A DNA stretch of 64,000 bases, taken from Clostridiaceae bacterium. Its GTDB lineage: Bacteria > Bacillota > Clostridia > Oscillospirales > Acutalibacteraceae. Both the position numbers and the translations under genes were made by a program. Shown here in pieces: positions 1-7,724 of the stretch. The notes beneath the pieces were generated by a model. That model did no database searches. It saw only the letters and a program-made list of their open reading frames with translations, and had not been told where the DNA came from. Where the stretch lies: the NCBI GenBank assembly GCA_016292455.1, contig JAEDIL010000002.1, positions 1-64,000 on the forward strand. Direction: 5' to 3'. Position 1 is the first letter of the stretch. Each line of letters begins with the position of its first letter.

Positions 1-780
1 ACCTTTTCCAAACATCTCAGTGTTCTTAAAAATGACCTTTCATCAGTAAAAAATGTTTTCCTTTTATGTGTTCATGCCATGATTCCCATTGCCTTGGTTG
101 TATATACCGGTGACATGGGTTCGGCGCTCATATTTATGCTGATGTTTGTCGGCATGATGTTCATCGCCGGCGTTCATTGGTTGTATTTTCCCCTCGGACT
201 TGCTGCTGTCGGTGTGGCATTGCCGGTTGTCTGGTATAAAGTTTTTGATGATATTCAGCGTAACCGAATCCTTGCCCTGTTTGACCCGGCATCATACCCT
301 AATGAAATATATCAGCAGCAGCAGGCGAGTAACGCTATGCGTGAAGGCGGCTTTTTCGGTTCCGGTCTGTTCAAAGGGGCTTTTACCCAAAGCGGTTCAG
401 TTCCCGAAAGCGCAAACGATATGATTTTCAGTGTTGTCTGCGAAGAAACCGGACTTGTCGGTGCTTTCGTACTCTTGCTGTTATTTGCGCTTCTTGCAAT
501 CAGGGTGGCTTATGTAGCCAAAAGGTCAAATAATTTCTCTGCGGCTATGCTTTGCTTCGGCGTAATGTTCATGATAATTGCCCAGGTTGTAATTAACATC
601 GGGATGTGTCTGAAACTTTTGCCGATTATCGGAATTACTCTTCCGTTTATCAGTGCCGGAGGCTCTTCGGTTGTCAGCTTATATCTGGCTGTCGGTCTGG
701 TGCTTAGTGTATATCGCTCTTCCGGCGGAATAGGGTATGAGGACGATTACAGGTATTCCAGAATTGCAAGACAGTTCTGA
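1..780 (+). CDS. RodA/FtsW/SpoVE-family peptidoglycan glycosyltransferase, 3' part
   Basis: The reading frame is open from base 1, so the gene starts before the window; 259 C-terminal residues are visible. They form several hydrophobic membrane helices. The typical SEDS-family signatures are present: a TGDMGSAL segment, the extracytoplasmic loop with SVPESANDMIFSVVCEETG, and a late LPFISAGGSS stretch. Proteins of this family polymerise lipid II into glycan strands at the cytoplasmic membrane, paired with a class B penicillin-binding protein. The match to the RodA-like branch (elongation, or SpoVE for the spore cortex) is by motif only; the missing N-terminus prevents a firm subtype. A stem-loop terminator follows directly. 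Confidence 0.9.
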   Translation, partial: TFSKHLSVLKNDLSSVKNVFLLCVHAMIPIALVVYTGDMGSALIFMLMFVGMMFIAGVHWLYFPLGLAAVGVALPVVWYKVFDDIQRNRILALFDPASYPNEIYQQQQASNAMREGGFFGSGLFKGAFTQSGSVPESANDMIFSVVCEETGLVGAFVLLLLFALLAIRVAYVAKRSNNFSAAMLCFGVMFMIIAQVVINIGMCLKLLPIIGITLPFISAGGSSVVSLYLAVGLVLSVYRSSGGIGYEDDYRYSRIARQF

Positions 781-799
781 AAAAACAGTCGGAAAAGAT

Positions 800-866
800 A
801 AAGACTATATTTCACATAAAGCTTTCATCTGTTGCTCATTGCGAAATATAGTCTTTTTGTTTTTGG
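800..866 (+). terminator. Rho-independent terminator of the rodA/ftsW-type gene
   Basis: A 14-bp perfect inverted repeat (arms 800-813 and 843-856, AAAGACTATATTTC and its complement) with a 29-nt loop is followed by a T-rich run. It begins about 20 nt after the stop codon. Confidence 0.85.
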
Positions 867-903
867 TTTTACTCTCTGGTCTTCGCTAAATGTGACGTTC
901 CTT

Positions 904-1161
904 TTAAAACCAGAATTCATTCATTTCTTTCAGAAGACTACCGCTGATTTCAAAGCCATGTCCTTCTCCGATAACGGAGTCAATCATGCAATACGGACAA
1001 ACCGCTGTATCGCCTTCTTCGTCAGAAATATACTGTTCAATTTCATCAGAATTAAAGATTTTGCAACAATAAAAGCAACCGCAGATTTTGCTTTCTTCAA
1101 ATTCAGCCATGTTATTTAAACTGAACTCTTGAATTCTCAACAATTCGTTTTCGGTCAGCAT
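904..1161 (-). CDS. Small zinc-ribbon-like cytoplasmic protein, function unknown
   Basis: An 85-residue protein with a CGCFYC pair about 30 residues before a CPYC pair, a spacing that suggests a bound zinc ion. The C-terminal IGEGHGFEISGSLLKEMNEFWF region resembles small conserved cytoplasmic proteins found across Firmicutes and other bacteria, whose role I do not know. An AAAGGAAA ribosome-binding site lies about 6 nt before the ATG. It is on the same strand as pheST, just beyond the putative pheT terminator, so it may be a read-through partner or stand alone. No signal peptide or membrane segment is visible. Confidence 0.75.
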   Translation of the reverse strand: MLTENELLRIQEFSLNNMAEFEESKICGCFYCCKIFNSDEIEQYISDEEGDTAVCPYCMIDSVIGEGHGFEISGSLLKEMNEFWF

Positions 1162-1175
1162 AGTATTTTCCTTTC

Positions 1176-1210
1176 AAAACAGCCGCATCCGGAACGGACA
1201 CGGCTGTTTT
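1176..1210 (-). terminator. Probable pheT terminator hairpin
   Basis: A 10-bp inverted repeat, AAAACAGCCG at 1176-1185 and CGGCTGTTTT at 1201-1210, lies 16 nt after pheT. The U-run is only the four bases at the end of the stem, so termination may be partial and leave some read-through into the 85-residue gene. Confidence 0.6.
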
Positions 1211-1225
1211 TATGTTATAGTTTTC

Positions 1226-3607
1226 TCAGCTTCTCAGTTCAATTCCCATTTCGCCGAGTGCTTTGATTGCGCGTTTCATTGCACCGTCGGCTTCCTCATC
1301 GGTAAGGGTGCGGTCAGCAGCGCGCATTCTGATGTTGAAAGCAACGCTCTTCATTTTGTCGGGAATCTGTGAACCGACATACACATCAAAGAGTGATATT
1401 TCTTCAAGAATCCGGCCGATCGCCTTAGAAATTGCCTTTTCAAGCGTCATTACCGGAAGGTCAATGTCACATACAAAAGCAAGGTCGCGGCTTGAAGCCG
1501 GGAAACGAGGCAATGGCTTATACACACGTTTAAGATCGCCGTATTTCAGTAATGAGGCAAAGTCAACCTGACCAACATACGCTTTTGCGCCGATTTCATA
1601 GTTTTCAAGAACCGCCGGATGAATTTCACCGAGATATGCAATCCTTGTACCGTCAACCGTAATTTCAGCAGTTCTTCCGGGATGGAATGTTGGGTCATCG
1701 GTGACCGCGGCAACATCATAGTCTGAAACGCCGGCAACATAGAGGAGTTCTTCAATAACAGCTTTCAGCTTGAAGAAATCGCAGCCCTCACCGTACATTC
1801 CGAGCGTGACCTTGACATTTTCGTCAGGAAGCTGCTCGGTACCTTTCCAGATGTACTCATTTGAAATTTCAAAAAGGGAGGCGGCAGCGTTTCTGTTGTT
1901 ATAGTTTCTCGAAAGGACATCAAGCATTGAGGGGATAACGGTTGTTCTCATAACGCTTGTATCTTCACCGAGAGGATTTGAAATCACAACGCCGGATCTC
2001 TTCGGGTCGTCCTTCGGAAGTCTGATTTTGTCATAATGCTTGGGACTGATGAACGAGAAAGTTGCAATTTCAGAAAGCCCGCAGCCAAGCAAAGTGGTTG
2101 AAACAAGCTTTTCCATGTTCTGCTCAGGAGTATGCTTTGCGTTCGCAACGCCGCCAAGTTTTCTGTTCGGGATATTCTGATAGCCGTAGAAACGCGCAAT
2201 TTCCTCAGAAATATCGGCCTGGTGTTCAATATCGTTTCTGAATGACGGAACAGTTATGATTCCGTTTTCAACCGTAAAACCGATTGATTCAAGAATTCTC
2301 TTCTGTTCATCGGCGGAAACACTTATGCCGATGAAATCATTGACCCACTGCGGCTCGAACGGAAGTGTTCTATTGACCTTTTGAGACTTGTCGCAATCAA
2401 TTATACCGCTGACAACATCGCCGGCGTCAAGCTTTTCAACAAGTTCGAGAGCGCGAAGGAGAGCAGGCATACAGTTCTGCGGATCAAGCTCCTTTTCATA
2501 TCTGCCGCTGGCTTCGGTTCTCATTCCGAGCTTTTTCGCGGTTATTCTGGTTGTCGGTCCGTTAAAGCAGGCACTTTCAAAAACAATGGTGTTTGTATCG
2601 TCCATAATTCCGCTGTATTCGCCGCCCATAACGCCTGCAACAGCAACGGGCTTGTCAGCGTCGGCAATAACAAGCATGTCATCAGAAAGTTCACGTTCAA
2701 TTCCGTCAAGAGTTGTTATTTTTTCTCCGTTCTTTGCTGTTCTGACAATTACACTGTTACCGTTTAAAAATCTGAGGTCAAAAGCATGCATCGGCTGACC
2801 GTATTCGAGCATAACATAGTTTGTTATATCGACGATATTGTTTATAGGTCTGACACCGCAAGCGCGGAGTCTTTCCCTCATCCAGCGGGGAGAGGGCTTA
2901 ACGCGGACATTCTTTACAACAGCGCCGCAATAACGATAGCATCTTTCAGGATTGAGGATGTCAACCGAAAGAAGTTCATTGACATCACCGCCGCAGCCGT
3001 TGACCTTGACTTCATGTGTCTTGAAAGGAACATTGAAAGTAGCGGCTGCTTCGCGGGCAAGTCCCATAATTGAAAGACAATCAGGTCTGTTTGAGGTGAT
3101 TTCAAATTCGGTTACAGTGTCGTTCAAACCGATTGCTTCACGAATATCAATTCCCAACGTTCTGTCGCAATCATCGCCGAGAACAAAAATGCCGTCTTCA
3201 ATTGCATTCGGGAAATCGTGAGCGGTAAGTCCAAGTTCACCAAGCGAACAAAGCATACCATTGCTTTCAACGCCGCGCAGCTTGCCTTTTACAATATGTT
3301 TTCCGCCATGAACAACGGAATTGTCCATTGCAACGGGAACAACATCACCGACTTTCAGGTTCTGTGCGCCTGTAACAATCTGAATAGGCTCTTCTCTGCC
3401 GATGTTTACAAGGCAGATCCACATATGATCCGAATCCGGGTGACGTTCAAGTGAGTCAATTCTGCCGGTTATAATGTTTGAAAGTTCATTGCCTTCAACT
3501 TCAAATGCCTCAACCTTTGAACCGGAAAGCGTCATTTCATCAGCAAACTTTTTGTCCGAAACATCAAGGTCAACAAAATCAAGCAGCCATTTTTTTGAAA
3601 GATTCAT
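1226..3607 (-). CDS. pheT: Phenylalanyl-tRNA synthetase beta subunit
   Basis: 793 residues, the normal length for bacterial PheT. The beta chain forms the alpha2-beta2 enzyme that charges tRNA-Phe with phenylalanine and carries the editing site. Visible parts in order: an N-terminal segment beginning MNLSKKWLLDFVDLD; an OB-fold tRNA-binding domain (about residues 40-150, with LERHPDSDHM); the B3/B4 editing domain (about 210-380, including RPINNIVDITNYVMLEYGQP); the B5 domain; a catalytic-like core; and a C-terminal anticodon-binding domain (about 700-793, LPRFPASSRDLAF). The ATG is preceded at 7 nt by GGAGGTG and lies 14 nt after pheS, so the two are co-transcribed under the T-box. Confidence 0.98.
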   Translation of the reverse strand: MNLSKKWLLDFVDLDVSDKKFADEMTLSGSKVEAFEVEGNELSNIITGRIDSLERHPDSDHMWICLVNIGREEPIQIVTGAQNLKVGDVVPVAMDNSVVHGGKHIVKGKLRGVESNGMLCSLGELGLTAHDFPNAIEDGIFVLGDDCDRTLGIDIREAIGLNDTVTEFEITSNRPDCLSIMGLAREAAATFNVPFKTHEVKVNGCGGDVNELLSVDILNPERCYRYCGAVVKNVRVKPSPRWMRERLRACGVRPINNIVDITNYVMLEYGQPMHAFDLRFLNGNSVIVRTAKNGEKITTLDGIERELSDDMLVIADADKPVAVAGVMGGEYSGIMDDTNTIVFESACFNGPTTRITAKKLGMRTEASGRYEKELDPQNCMPALLRALELVEKLDAGDVVSGIIDCDKSQKVNRTLPFEPQWVNDFIGISVSADEQKRILESIGFTVENGIITVPSFRNDIEHQADISEEIARFYGYQNIPNRKLGGVANAKHTPEQNMEKLVSTTLLGCGLSEIATFSFISPKHYDKIRLPKDDPKRSGVVISNPLGEDTSVMRTTVIPSMLDVLSRNYNNRNAAASLFEISNEYIWKGTEQLPDENVKVTLGMYGEGCDFFKLKAVIEELLYVAGVSDYDVAAVTDDPTFHPGRTAEITVDGTRIAYLGEIHPAVLENYEIGAKAYVGQVDFASLLKYGDLKRVYKPLPRFPASSRDLAFVCDIDLPVMTLEKAISKAIGRILEEISLFDVYVGSQIPDKMKSVAFNIRMRAADRTLTDEEADGAMKRAIKALGEMGIELRS

Positions 3608-3621
3608 TTGTAAGCACCTCC

Positions 3622-4641
3622 TTAAAACTGGTTAAGAAATCTGACATCGTTTTCATAAAGAAGACGCATATCGTCAATGTTGAAACGGAACATAACAAGT
3701 CTTTCAAGTCCGATTCCGAAAGCAAAACCGCTGTAAACATCAGGATCAACACCGCAATTTTTGAGAACCTTCGGGTGAACCATTCCGCCGCCGAGAATTT
3801 CAATCCAACCCTCGCCCTTGCACATCGGGCAGCCTTTGCCGCCGCAGTTGAAGCAGGAAACGTCAATTTCACATGAAGGCTCGGTAAAGGGGAAGTGGTG
3901 CGGTCTGAGTCTGATTTTTGTATCCTCACCGTAAAGACTCTTTGCAAAATCTTCAAGGCAGCCTTTGAGGTCAGCCATTGTAATTCCTTTGTCAACAACA
4001 AGACCCTCGATCTGGTGGAAAATCGGAGAATGGGTTGCGTCGACCGCATCAGAGCGATATACACGGCCGGGTGCAATGACGCGGATCGGAGGTGCCTGTT
4101 TTTCCATAACGCGAATCTGGCAAGGTGATGTCTGTGTTCTGAGAAGCATATTCTCGGTAATATAGAAGGTATCCTGAGTGTCTCTTGCCGGGTGATTCTT
4201 CGGAATGTTGAGAGCTTCAAAGTTATAATAATCCCACTCAACCTCAGGACCGGACGCAACGTTGAAGCCCATGCCAAAGAAAATGTCCTTGACCTCGTCA
4301 AGCACGATTGAAAGCGGATGCTTGTGTCCGAGCGGAACACGTCCGGAGGGGAGGGTAACATCAATTTTTTCTTCTCTGAGTTTTTCTTCGAGCATTCTTT
4401 CCTTGATAGCATCAACTTTTTCTGAAATTCTGTCTTCAAGGTCAGCTCTGATTTCATTGGCAAGCTGACCGATTACAGGTCTTTCTTCAGCCGTGAGCCT
4501 GCCCATTTGTTTGAGAATTGCAGTAAGTTCACCCTTTTTGCCGAGAAATCTGATTCTTACCGAATCAAGATCCTGCAAAGCGGCAGCTTTCTCCAACTCC
4601 TCAATTGCACTTTTGCGAATTGCTTCAAGTTGTTCTTTCAT
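3622..4641 (-). CDS. pheS: Phenylalanyl-tRNA synthetase alpha subunit
   Basis: 339 residues, normal for PheS, the catalytic class II chain. Class II motifs are visible: the [12 protein letters not shown] segment, motif 2 around [26 protein letters not shown] residues, and motif 3 in [13 protein letters not shown] near the C-terminus. [13 protein letters not shown] knuckle is also present. The start at 4641 ([10 protein letters not shown]) is chosen because AAAGGA lies 9 nt upstream. The frame stays open further upstream but that part is the T-box leader, and an ATG three codons earlier abuts the Shine-Dalgarno sequence. Regulation is by tRNA-Phe charging through the leader. Confidence 0.97.
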   Translation of the reverse strand: MKEQLEAIRKSAIEELEKAAALQDLDSVRIRFLGKKGELTAILKQMGRLTAEERPVIGQLANEIRADLEDRISEKVDAIKERMLEEKLREEKIDVTLPSGRVPLGHKHPLSIVLDEVKDIFFGMGFNVASGPEVEWDYYNFEALNIPKNHPARDTQDTFYITENMLLRTQTSPCQIRVMEKQAPPIRVIAPGRVYRSDAVDATHSPIFHQIEGLVVDKGITMADLKGCLEDFAKSLYGEDTKIRLRPHHFPFTEPSCEIDVSCFNCGGKGCPMCKGEGWIEILGGGMVHPKVLKNCGVDPDVYSGFAFGIGLERLVMFRFNIDDMRLLYENDVRFLNQF

Positions 4642-4679
4642 TTGAACCATTCCTTTCGCCGAAATATTTTGAAATCGAG

Positions 4680-4912
4680 ACAAAACAAAAAGCTTCGCCC
4701 CACAAAGTAGGGACGAAGCTGAAACTCCGCGGTACCACCCTAATTTTTGCACGAAGCAAACACTCCTTGTATCCCGTAACGGAGATAAACCGTTGAAGCC
4801 TACTTTAAATTTTCAGCTTCACCGCTCCAAAGTGAACTTCAGCGTGTTTTTGTTGAAACTGCTCACACCAACGCCGTCTCTCTCTGAAACAAAATTGCAC
4901 GCCTACTCTCTT
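4680..4912 (-). promoter_or_regulatory. T-box riboswitch leader of pheST (tRNA-Phe sensing)
   Basis: Read on the minus strand, the leader has a stem I beginning near 4912 with an AG-bulge region (AGAGAG) and GTTGGTGTGAG. The specifier is in context GAAG-TTC-AC then TTTGGAGC, so the specifier codon is TTC at 4836-4834 (Phe). The 14-nt T-box GGGTGGTACCGCGG lies at 4740-4727. It is followed by a terminator stem (AGCTTCGTCCC, loop, GGGGCGAAGCT) and a T-run ending near 4682. Uncharged tRNA-Phe should pair with the specifier and the T-box bulge and favour the antiterminator, turning on pheST when phenylalanine is short. Confidence 0.96.
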
Positions 4913-4934
4913 TTTCATTGCGTTATCTTTGTCA

Positions 4935-4963
4935 ACTTTATCACAAAACGGTTTTTTTTTCAA
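4935..4963 (-). promoter_or_regulatory. Promoter of the pheST T-box transcript
   Basis: TTGAAA at 4963-4958, a 17-nt spacer, and TAAAGT at 4940-4935 with an upstream TG giving an extended -10. It ends about 25 nt before the first recognisable T-box element. Confidence 0.65.
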
Positions 4964-5000
4964 GTCTTATCAAAAAAATATTTTATTTTAAGGCAAAGTA

Positions 5001-5009
5001 TGGTAGAAT
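5001..5009 (+). promoter_or_regulatory. Probable extended -10 promoter of nnr
   Basis: TGGTAGAAT (TGn plus TAGAAT) lies 33 nt before the nnr start codon; the -35 region around 4981-4986 is AT-rich and poor. Promoter back-to-back with that of pheST. Confidence 0.5.
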
Positions 5010-5041
5010 CAAATAAGAAATCGAGAAAGGTGGTAAGGTTT

Positions 5042-6589
5042 ATGCGTCTTCTCAACTGTGAAGAGATGAAGCAGGTTGAAAAATATACGGCAAAATACGG
5101 TCTCAGCTATCAGCGTATGATGGAAAATGCCGGCGCTGCCTGCACACGCAACATAAGAAACGTCATTGAACTTGATAAAACCCGTCGGCGCAACATTGCT
5201 GTTGTTTGCGGAAAGGGGAACAACGGAGGGGATGGCTTTGTTGTTGCCCGTAAATTTGCAGAAAACGGCTACAACGTCTGCGTAGTTCTTGCCTCGGGCT
5301 ATCCTGCGACAGCAGAGGCAGAGTATATGTATAAAATGGCTGTTGACATTGCAATCCCGACTGTGTGGTATGATGCGGACAGACAAAAAGCTGTTCAGAC
5401 AATCAGAAACGCCGATGTAATTGTTGACGCAATTTTCGGATTCAGCTTTTACGGATCAATTTCTGATGATATGAAAGTATTGATCAACGAAATGTCCTCT
5501 GCGCGCGGATTGAAATTTGCCATTGATGTTCCGAGCGGCGTATATTGCGACAGCGGATACCGCGACACCGGCTGCTTTGTTGCTGATTATACAATTGCGA
5601 TTTCTGCTTTAAAACCGGCACATATTGTTCACCCTGCCTCTGATTGCTGCGGTGATATTATTATCGCCAACATTGGCATACCTGAGGAGAGCTATAATTT
5701 TATTAACAGCTCGATGTATACCTATAACAAAACCGAGGTCGGCAATCTTTTGCCTTCCCGCGATCCGTGCGCACACAAAGGCAGCTTCGGACATCTGCTT
5801 TCAATTTGCGGAAGCCGTAATATGCCGGGAGCAGCAGTTCTCGCCGCAAGTTCTGCGTTGCGAAGCGGAGTCGGACTTGTTACTTGCGCTTTCCCGCAAA
5901 GTCTTTACACAACAATGACATCAAAGCTGACCGAAACGCTTTTCATGCCGCTGAGCGAGTCGGCAGACGGAACGCTTTCTGCTGACAGTGTGGAAACTCT
6001 CGTTGCTTCGCTTGATAAATATGATGCAATTCTCATCGGTTGCGGTCTCGGTGTCAACGACGACACGACTGCCGTTCTGAAAGCAGTGCTTGAAAATGCC
6101 AAGTCACCGGTTGTTGTTGATGCTGACGGACTGAATATAATTTCGAAGCATCCTGAATTTTTAAACAATCATGTTGCGCCGGTTATAATTACTCCTCATC
6201 CCGGGGAAATGTCACGCCTGACCGGCGTTGACACCCAGCTTATTCAGACAGACCGTGTTTCTTATGCGAAAAACTATTCACACGAGCATGGAGTATATGT
6301 TGTTCTTAAAGGCTCAAACACCATTGTTGCGTCACCCGAATCAGATAGGGTTTATGTCAATGCCTCCGGAAACAACGGTCTTTCAAAAGGCGGCAGCGGT
6401 GATGTGCTTGCCGGAATGCTCGGTGCGCTTTGCGCACGTGGTACGGAAATTAAAAATTGCGCTGATGCTGCTGTATATATTCATGGCTACTGCGCTGATG
6501 TTCTGGCGGACAGAGAATCTAAAACCGGCATGCTGCCGAGCGACATTGTGAAAGAGCTTGCAACAGTTTTCGCTGAATTTGAAAACTGA
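5042..6589 (+). CDS. nnr: Bifunctional NAD(P)H-hydrate epimerase / ADP-dependent dehydratase
   Basis: 515 residues. It repairs hydrated NADH and NADPH: the N-terminal YjeF_N domain (about 1-215) interconverts R and S forms and the C-terminal ribokinase-like domain (about 220-515) dehydrates the S form using ADP. Visible signatures are GKGNNGGDG (residues 57-66) in the epimerase and the NNGLSKGGSGD nucleotide/catalytic motif near residue 455. The start at 5042 is chosen over an upstream open frame because AAGGTGG lies 8 nt before it and MRLLNCEEMK is the usual family N-terminus; the upstream frame is T-box antisense. In many Firmicutes nnr lies near a lipoprotein gene, alr and mazEF, and the order here keeps part of that. 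Confidence 0.96.
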   Translation: MRLLNCEEMKQVEKYTAKYGLSYQRMMENAGAACTRNIRNVIELDKTRRRNIAVVCGKGNNGGDGFVVARKFAENGYNVCVVLASGYPATAEAEYMYKMAVDIAIPTVWYDADRQKAVQTIRNADVIVDAIFGFSFYGSISDDMKVLINEMSSARGLKFAIDVPSGVYCDSGYRDTGCFVADYTIAISALKPAHIVHPASDCCGDIIIANIGIPEESYNFINSSMYTYNKTEVGNLLPSRDPCAHKGSFGHLLSICGSRNMPGAAVLAASSALRSGVGLVTCAFPQSLYTTMTSKLTETLFMPLSESADGTLSADSVETLVASLDKYDAILIGCGLGVNDDTTAVLKAVLENAKSPVVVDADGLNIISKHPEFLNNHVAPVIITPHPGEMSRLTGVDTQLIQTDRVSYAKNYSHEHGVYVVLKGSNTIVASPESDRVYVNASGNNGLSKGGSGDVLAGMLGALCARGTEIKNCADAAVYIHGYCADVLADRESKTGMLPSDIVKELATVFAEFEN

Positions 6590-6610
6590 ATTCTGACTGT
6601 CAAAGTTTAT

Positions 6611-6668
6611 AAGCTATAATTCCTGACTGAAACGCATTTCAGTTCCGCGGATTATAGCTTTTTTCATT
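6611..6668 (+). terminator. Rho-independent terminator of nnr
   Basis: Outer 10-bp stem AAGCTATAAT (6611-6620) with ATTATAGCTT (6651-6660), an inner CTGAAA/TTTCAG stem, then a T-run. Confidence 0.9.
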
Positions 6669-6749
6669 TTGATGATAATTCCTTTTAGCATAATATTATT
6701 GTGTTTAACAATATAATAATAGCGCAATATGCACGAAAGGACTGATATT

Positions 6750-7244
6750 TTGAAAAAAACACTGATTATTCTTCTGTCCCTCGTTGTTGTTCTGATTTTT
6801 TCAGCCTGTACAGCAAACAATAATGCCTCTGAAGAATCGCTTAAAACCAATGATTTTGCTTCATCTGTACGCTTTTTTGAAGAAGAACATGAAGTTGTCG
6901 GAACAATTAAATGTACACCGGACAAAGAAATACAATTCACGATTTCTGAGCCGGAAAATATAAAAGGCATTGTACTTAAAGCAACTGAAACAGAAACATC
7001 ATTAGGTTTTCAGGATTTTTCAATACCCTTAAAACAAAAAGGTGAAGCAAAAGGCATGGAAACCATTTTTGAAGTACTGTTTTCGCTTTTCAGAAACGAG
7101 TCGAAAAGAGTGCGTAAAACCCAATACATAGCTAAATACCCGTCAGGCGAAGCAATAATAACCTGCGATGATAACGGATATATCAAAAATATCAGAGCAG
7201 GCGAATATGACTTCGTATTCACAAGTCTGTCCGAAACTGCGTAA
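6750..7244 (+). CDS. Putative small lipoprotein, function unknown
   Basis: 164 residues from a TTG start at 6750, favoured because GAAAGGA lies 8 nt upstream; an ATG seven codons earlier has no Shine-Dalgarno. The N-terminus (KK, then a long hydrophobic run ending LIFSAC) is a lipoprotein signal with the cysteine as likely lipid anchor. The mature part is a beta-rich-looking stretch with no motif I recognise. It occupies the place where many Firmicutes carry a LolA-like lipoprotein (YdcC) between nnr and alr/mazEF. The similarity is positional plus lipobox only. Confidence 0.75.
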   Translation: MKKTLIILLSLVVVLIFSACTANNNASEESLKTNDFASSVRFFEEEHEVVGTIKCTPDKEIQFTISEPENIKGIVLKATETETSLGFQDFSIPLKQKGEAKGMETIFEVLFSLFRNESKRVRKTQYIAKYPSGEAIITCDDNGYIKNIRAGEYDFVFTSLSETA

Positions 7245-7294
7245 AATATAGCAAAGAATATTGCTCCCCGTGTGATTAAACAGAAAAGAAAACG

Positions 7295-7311
7295 GACAGA
7301 ATAATTCTGTC
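7295..7311. promoter_or_regulatory. 17-bp palindrome in front of mazF
   Basis: Perfect 8-bp arms around one central base (GACAGAAT-A-ATTCTGTC), ending 5 nt before the mazF ribosome-binding site. Its position would suit an operator or an RNA hairpin; no regulator is identified. Confidence 0.45.
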
Positions 7312-7332
7312 ACGCGAAGGGAGTAATTTTGC

Positions 7333-7680
7333 ATGAATGTAAAACGCGGAGATATATATTACGCTGATCTCAGCCCGGTTATCGGTTCGGAACAGGGCGG
7401 AATACGTCCGGTGCTGATTGTTCAGAATGACATAGGAAATAAGTTCAGTCCGACAGTTATTGCAGCGGCTATTACGAGCCGAAGCACAAAAACCAGTCTG
7501 CCGACACATATAAAGGTTAACGCAGACGGATGCGGACTTGCAAAGGATTCAATTGTTCTTCTCGAACAGGTCAGAACTCTTGATAAAAAGAGACTCAGAG
7601 AACACATGGGAAATCTCGGCGAAAACGATATGCTGAGAATTGATAAAGCTCTTTCTGTTTCCTTCGGACTTGATACATAA
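7333..7680 (+). CDS. mazF: MazF/PemK-family endoribonuclease toxin (EndoA-type)
   Basis: 115 residues, the usual length of the Bacillus EndoA/NdoA group. The N-terminus VKRGDIYYADLSPVIGSEQGGIRPVLIVQND is the hallmark of this family, with the conserved SPTVIAAAIT and DSIVLLEQVRTLDK segments following. Such enzymes cut single-stranded RNA at short sequences and are usually held by an antitoxin encoded just upstream. Here the preceding gene is a lipoprotein and the 88-nt gap has room for none, so the cognate antitoxin is not adjacent. AAGGGAG lies 9 nt before the ATG. The gene looks intact. Confidence 0.93.
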   Translation: MNVKRGDIYYADLSPVIGSEQGGIRPVLIVQNDIGNKFSPTVIAAAITSRSTKTSLPTHIKVNADGCGLAKDSIVLLEQVRTLDKKRLREHMGNLGENDMLRIDKALSVSFGLDT

Positions 7681-7689
7681 GCCGAAGAA

Positions 7690-7716
7690 AAAAGGACTCC
7701 TTGCGGAGTCCTTTAA
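7690..7716. terminator. Bidirectional terminator between mazF and the permease
   Basis: 10-bp stem AAAGGACTCC (7691-7700), TTGC loop, GGAGTCCTTT (7705-7714). On the minus strand it is followed by six T, so it terminates the permease gene strongly; on the plus strand the T-run is shorter. Confidence 0.88.
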
Positions 7717-7724
7717 ATTCTGTT

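Noticed and set aside
2381..2798. Two overlapping plus-strand frames opposite pheT
   Set aside because: They are shadows of a well-supported gene with no start signals of their own.
4642..4752. N-terminal extension of pheS
   Set aside because: Those codons are the T-box and terminator of the leader; a better start with Shine-Dalgarno exists at 4641.
4793..5041. N-terminal extension of nnr
   Set aside because: The codons are antisense to the T-box leader and contain the promoter; the ATG at 5042 has a good ribosome-binding site and matches the family.
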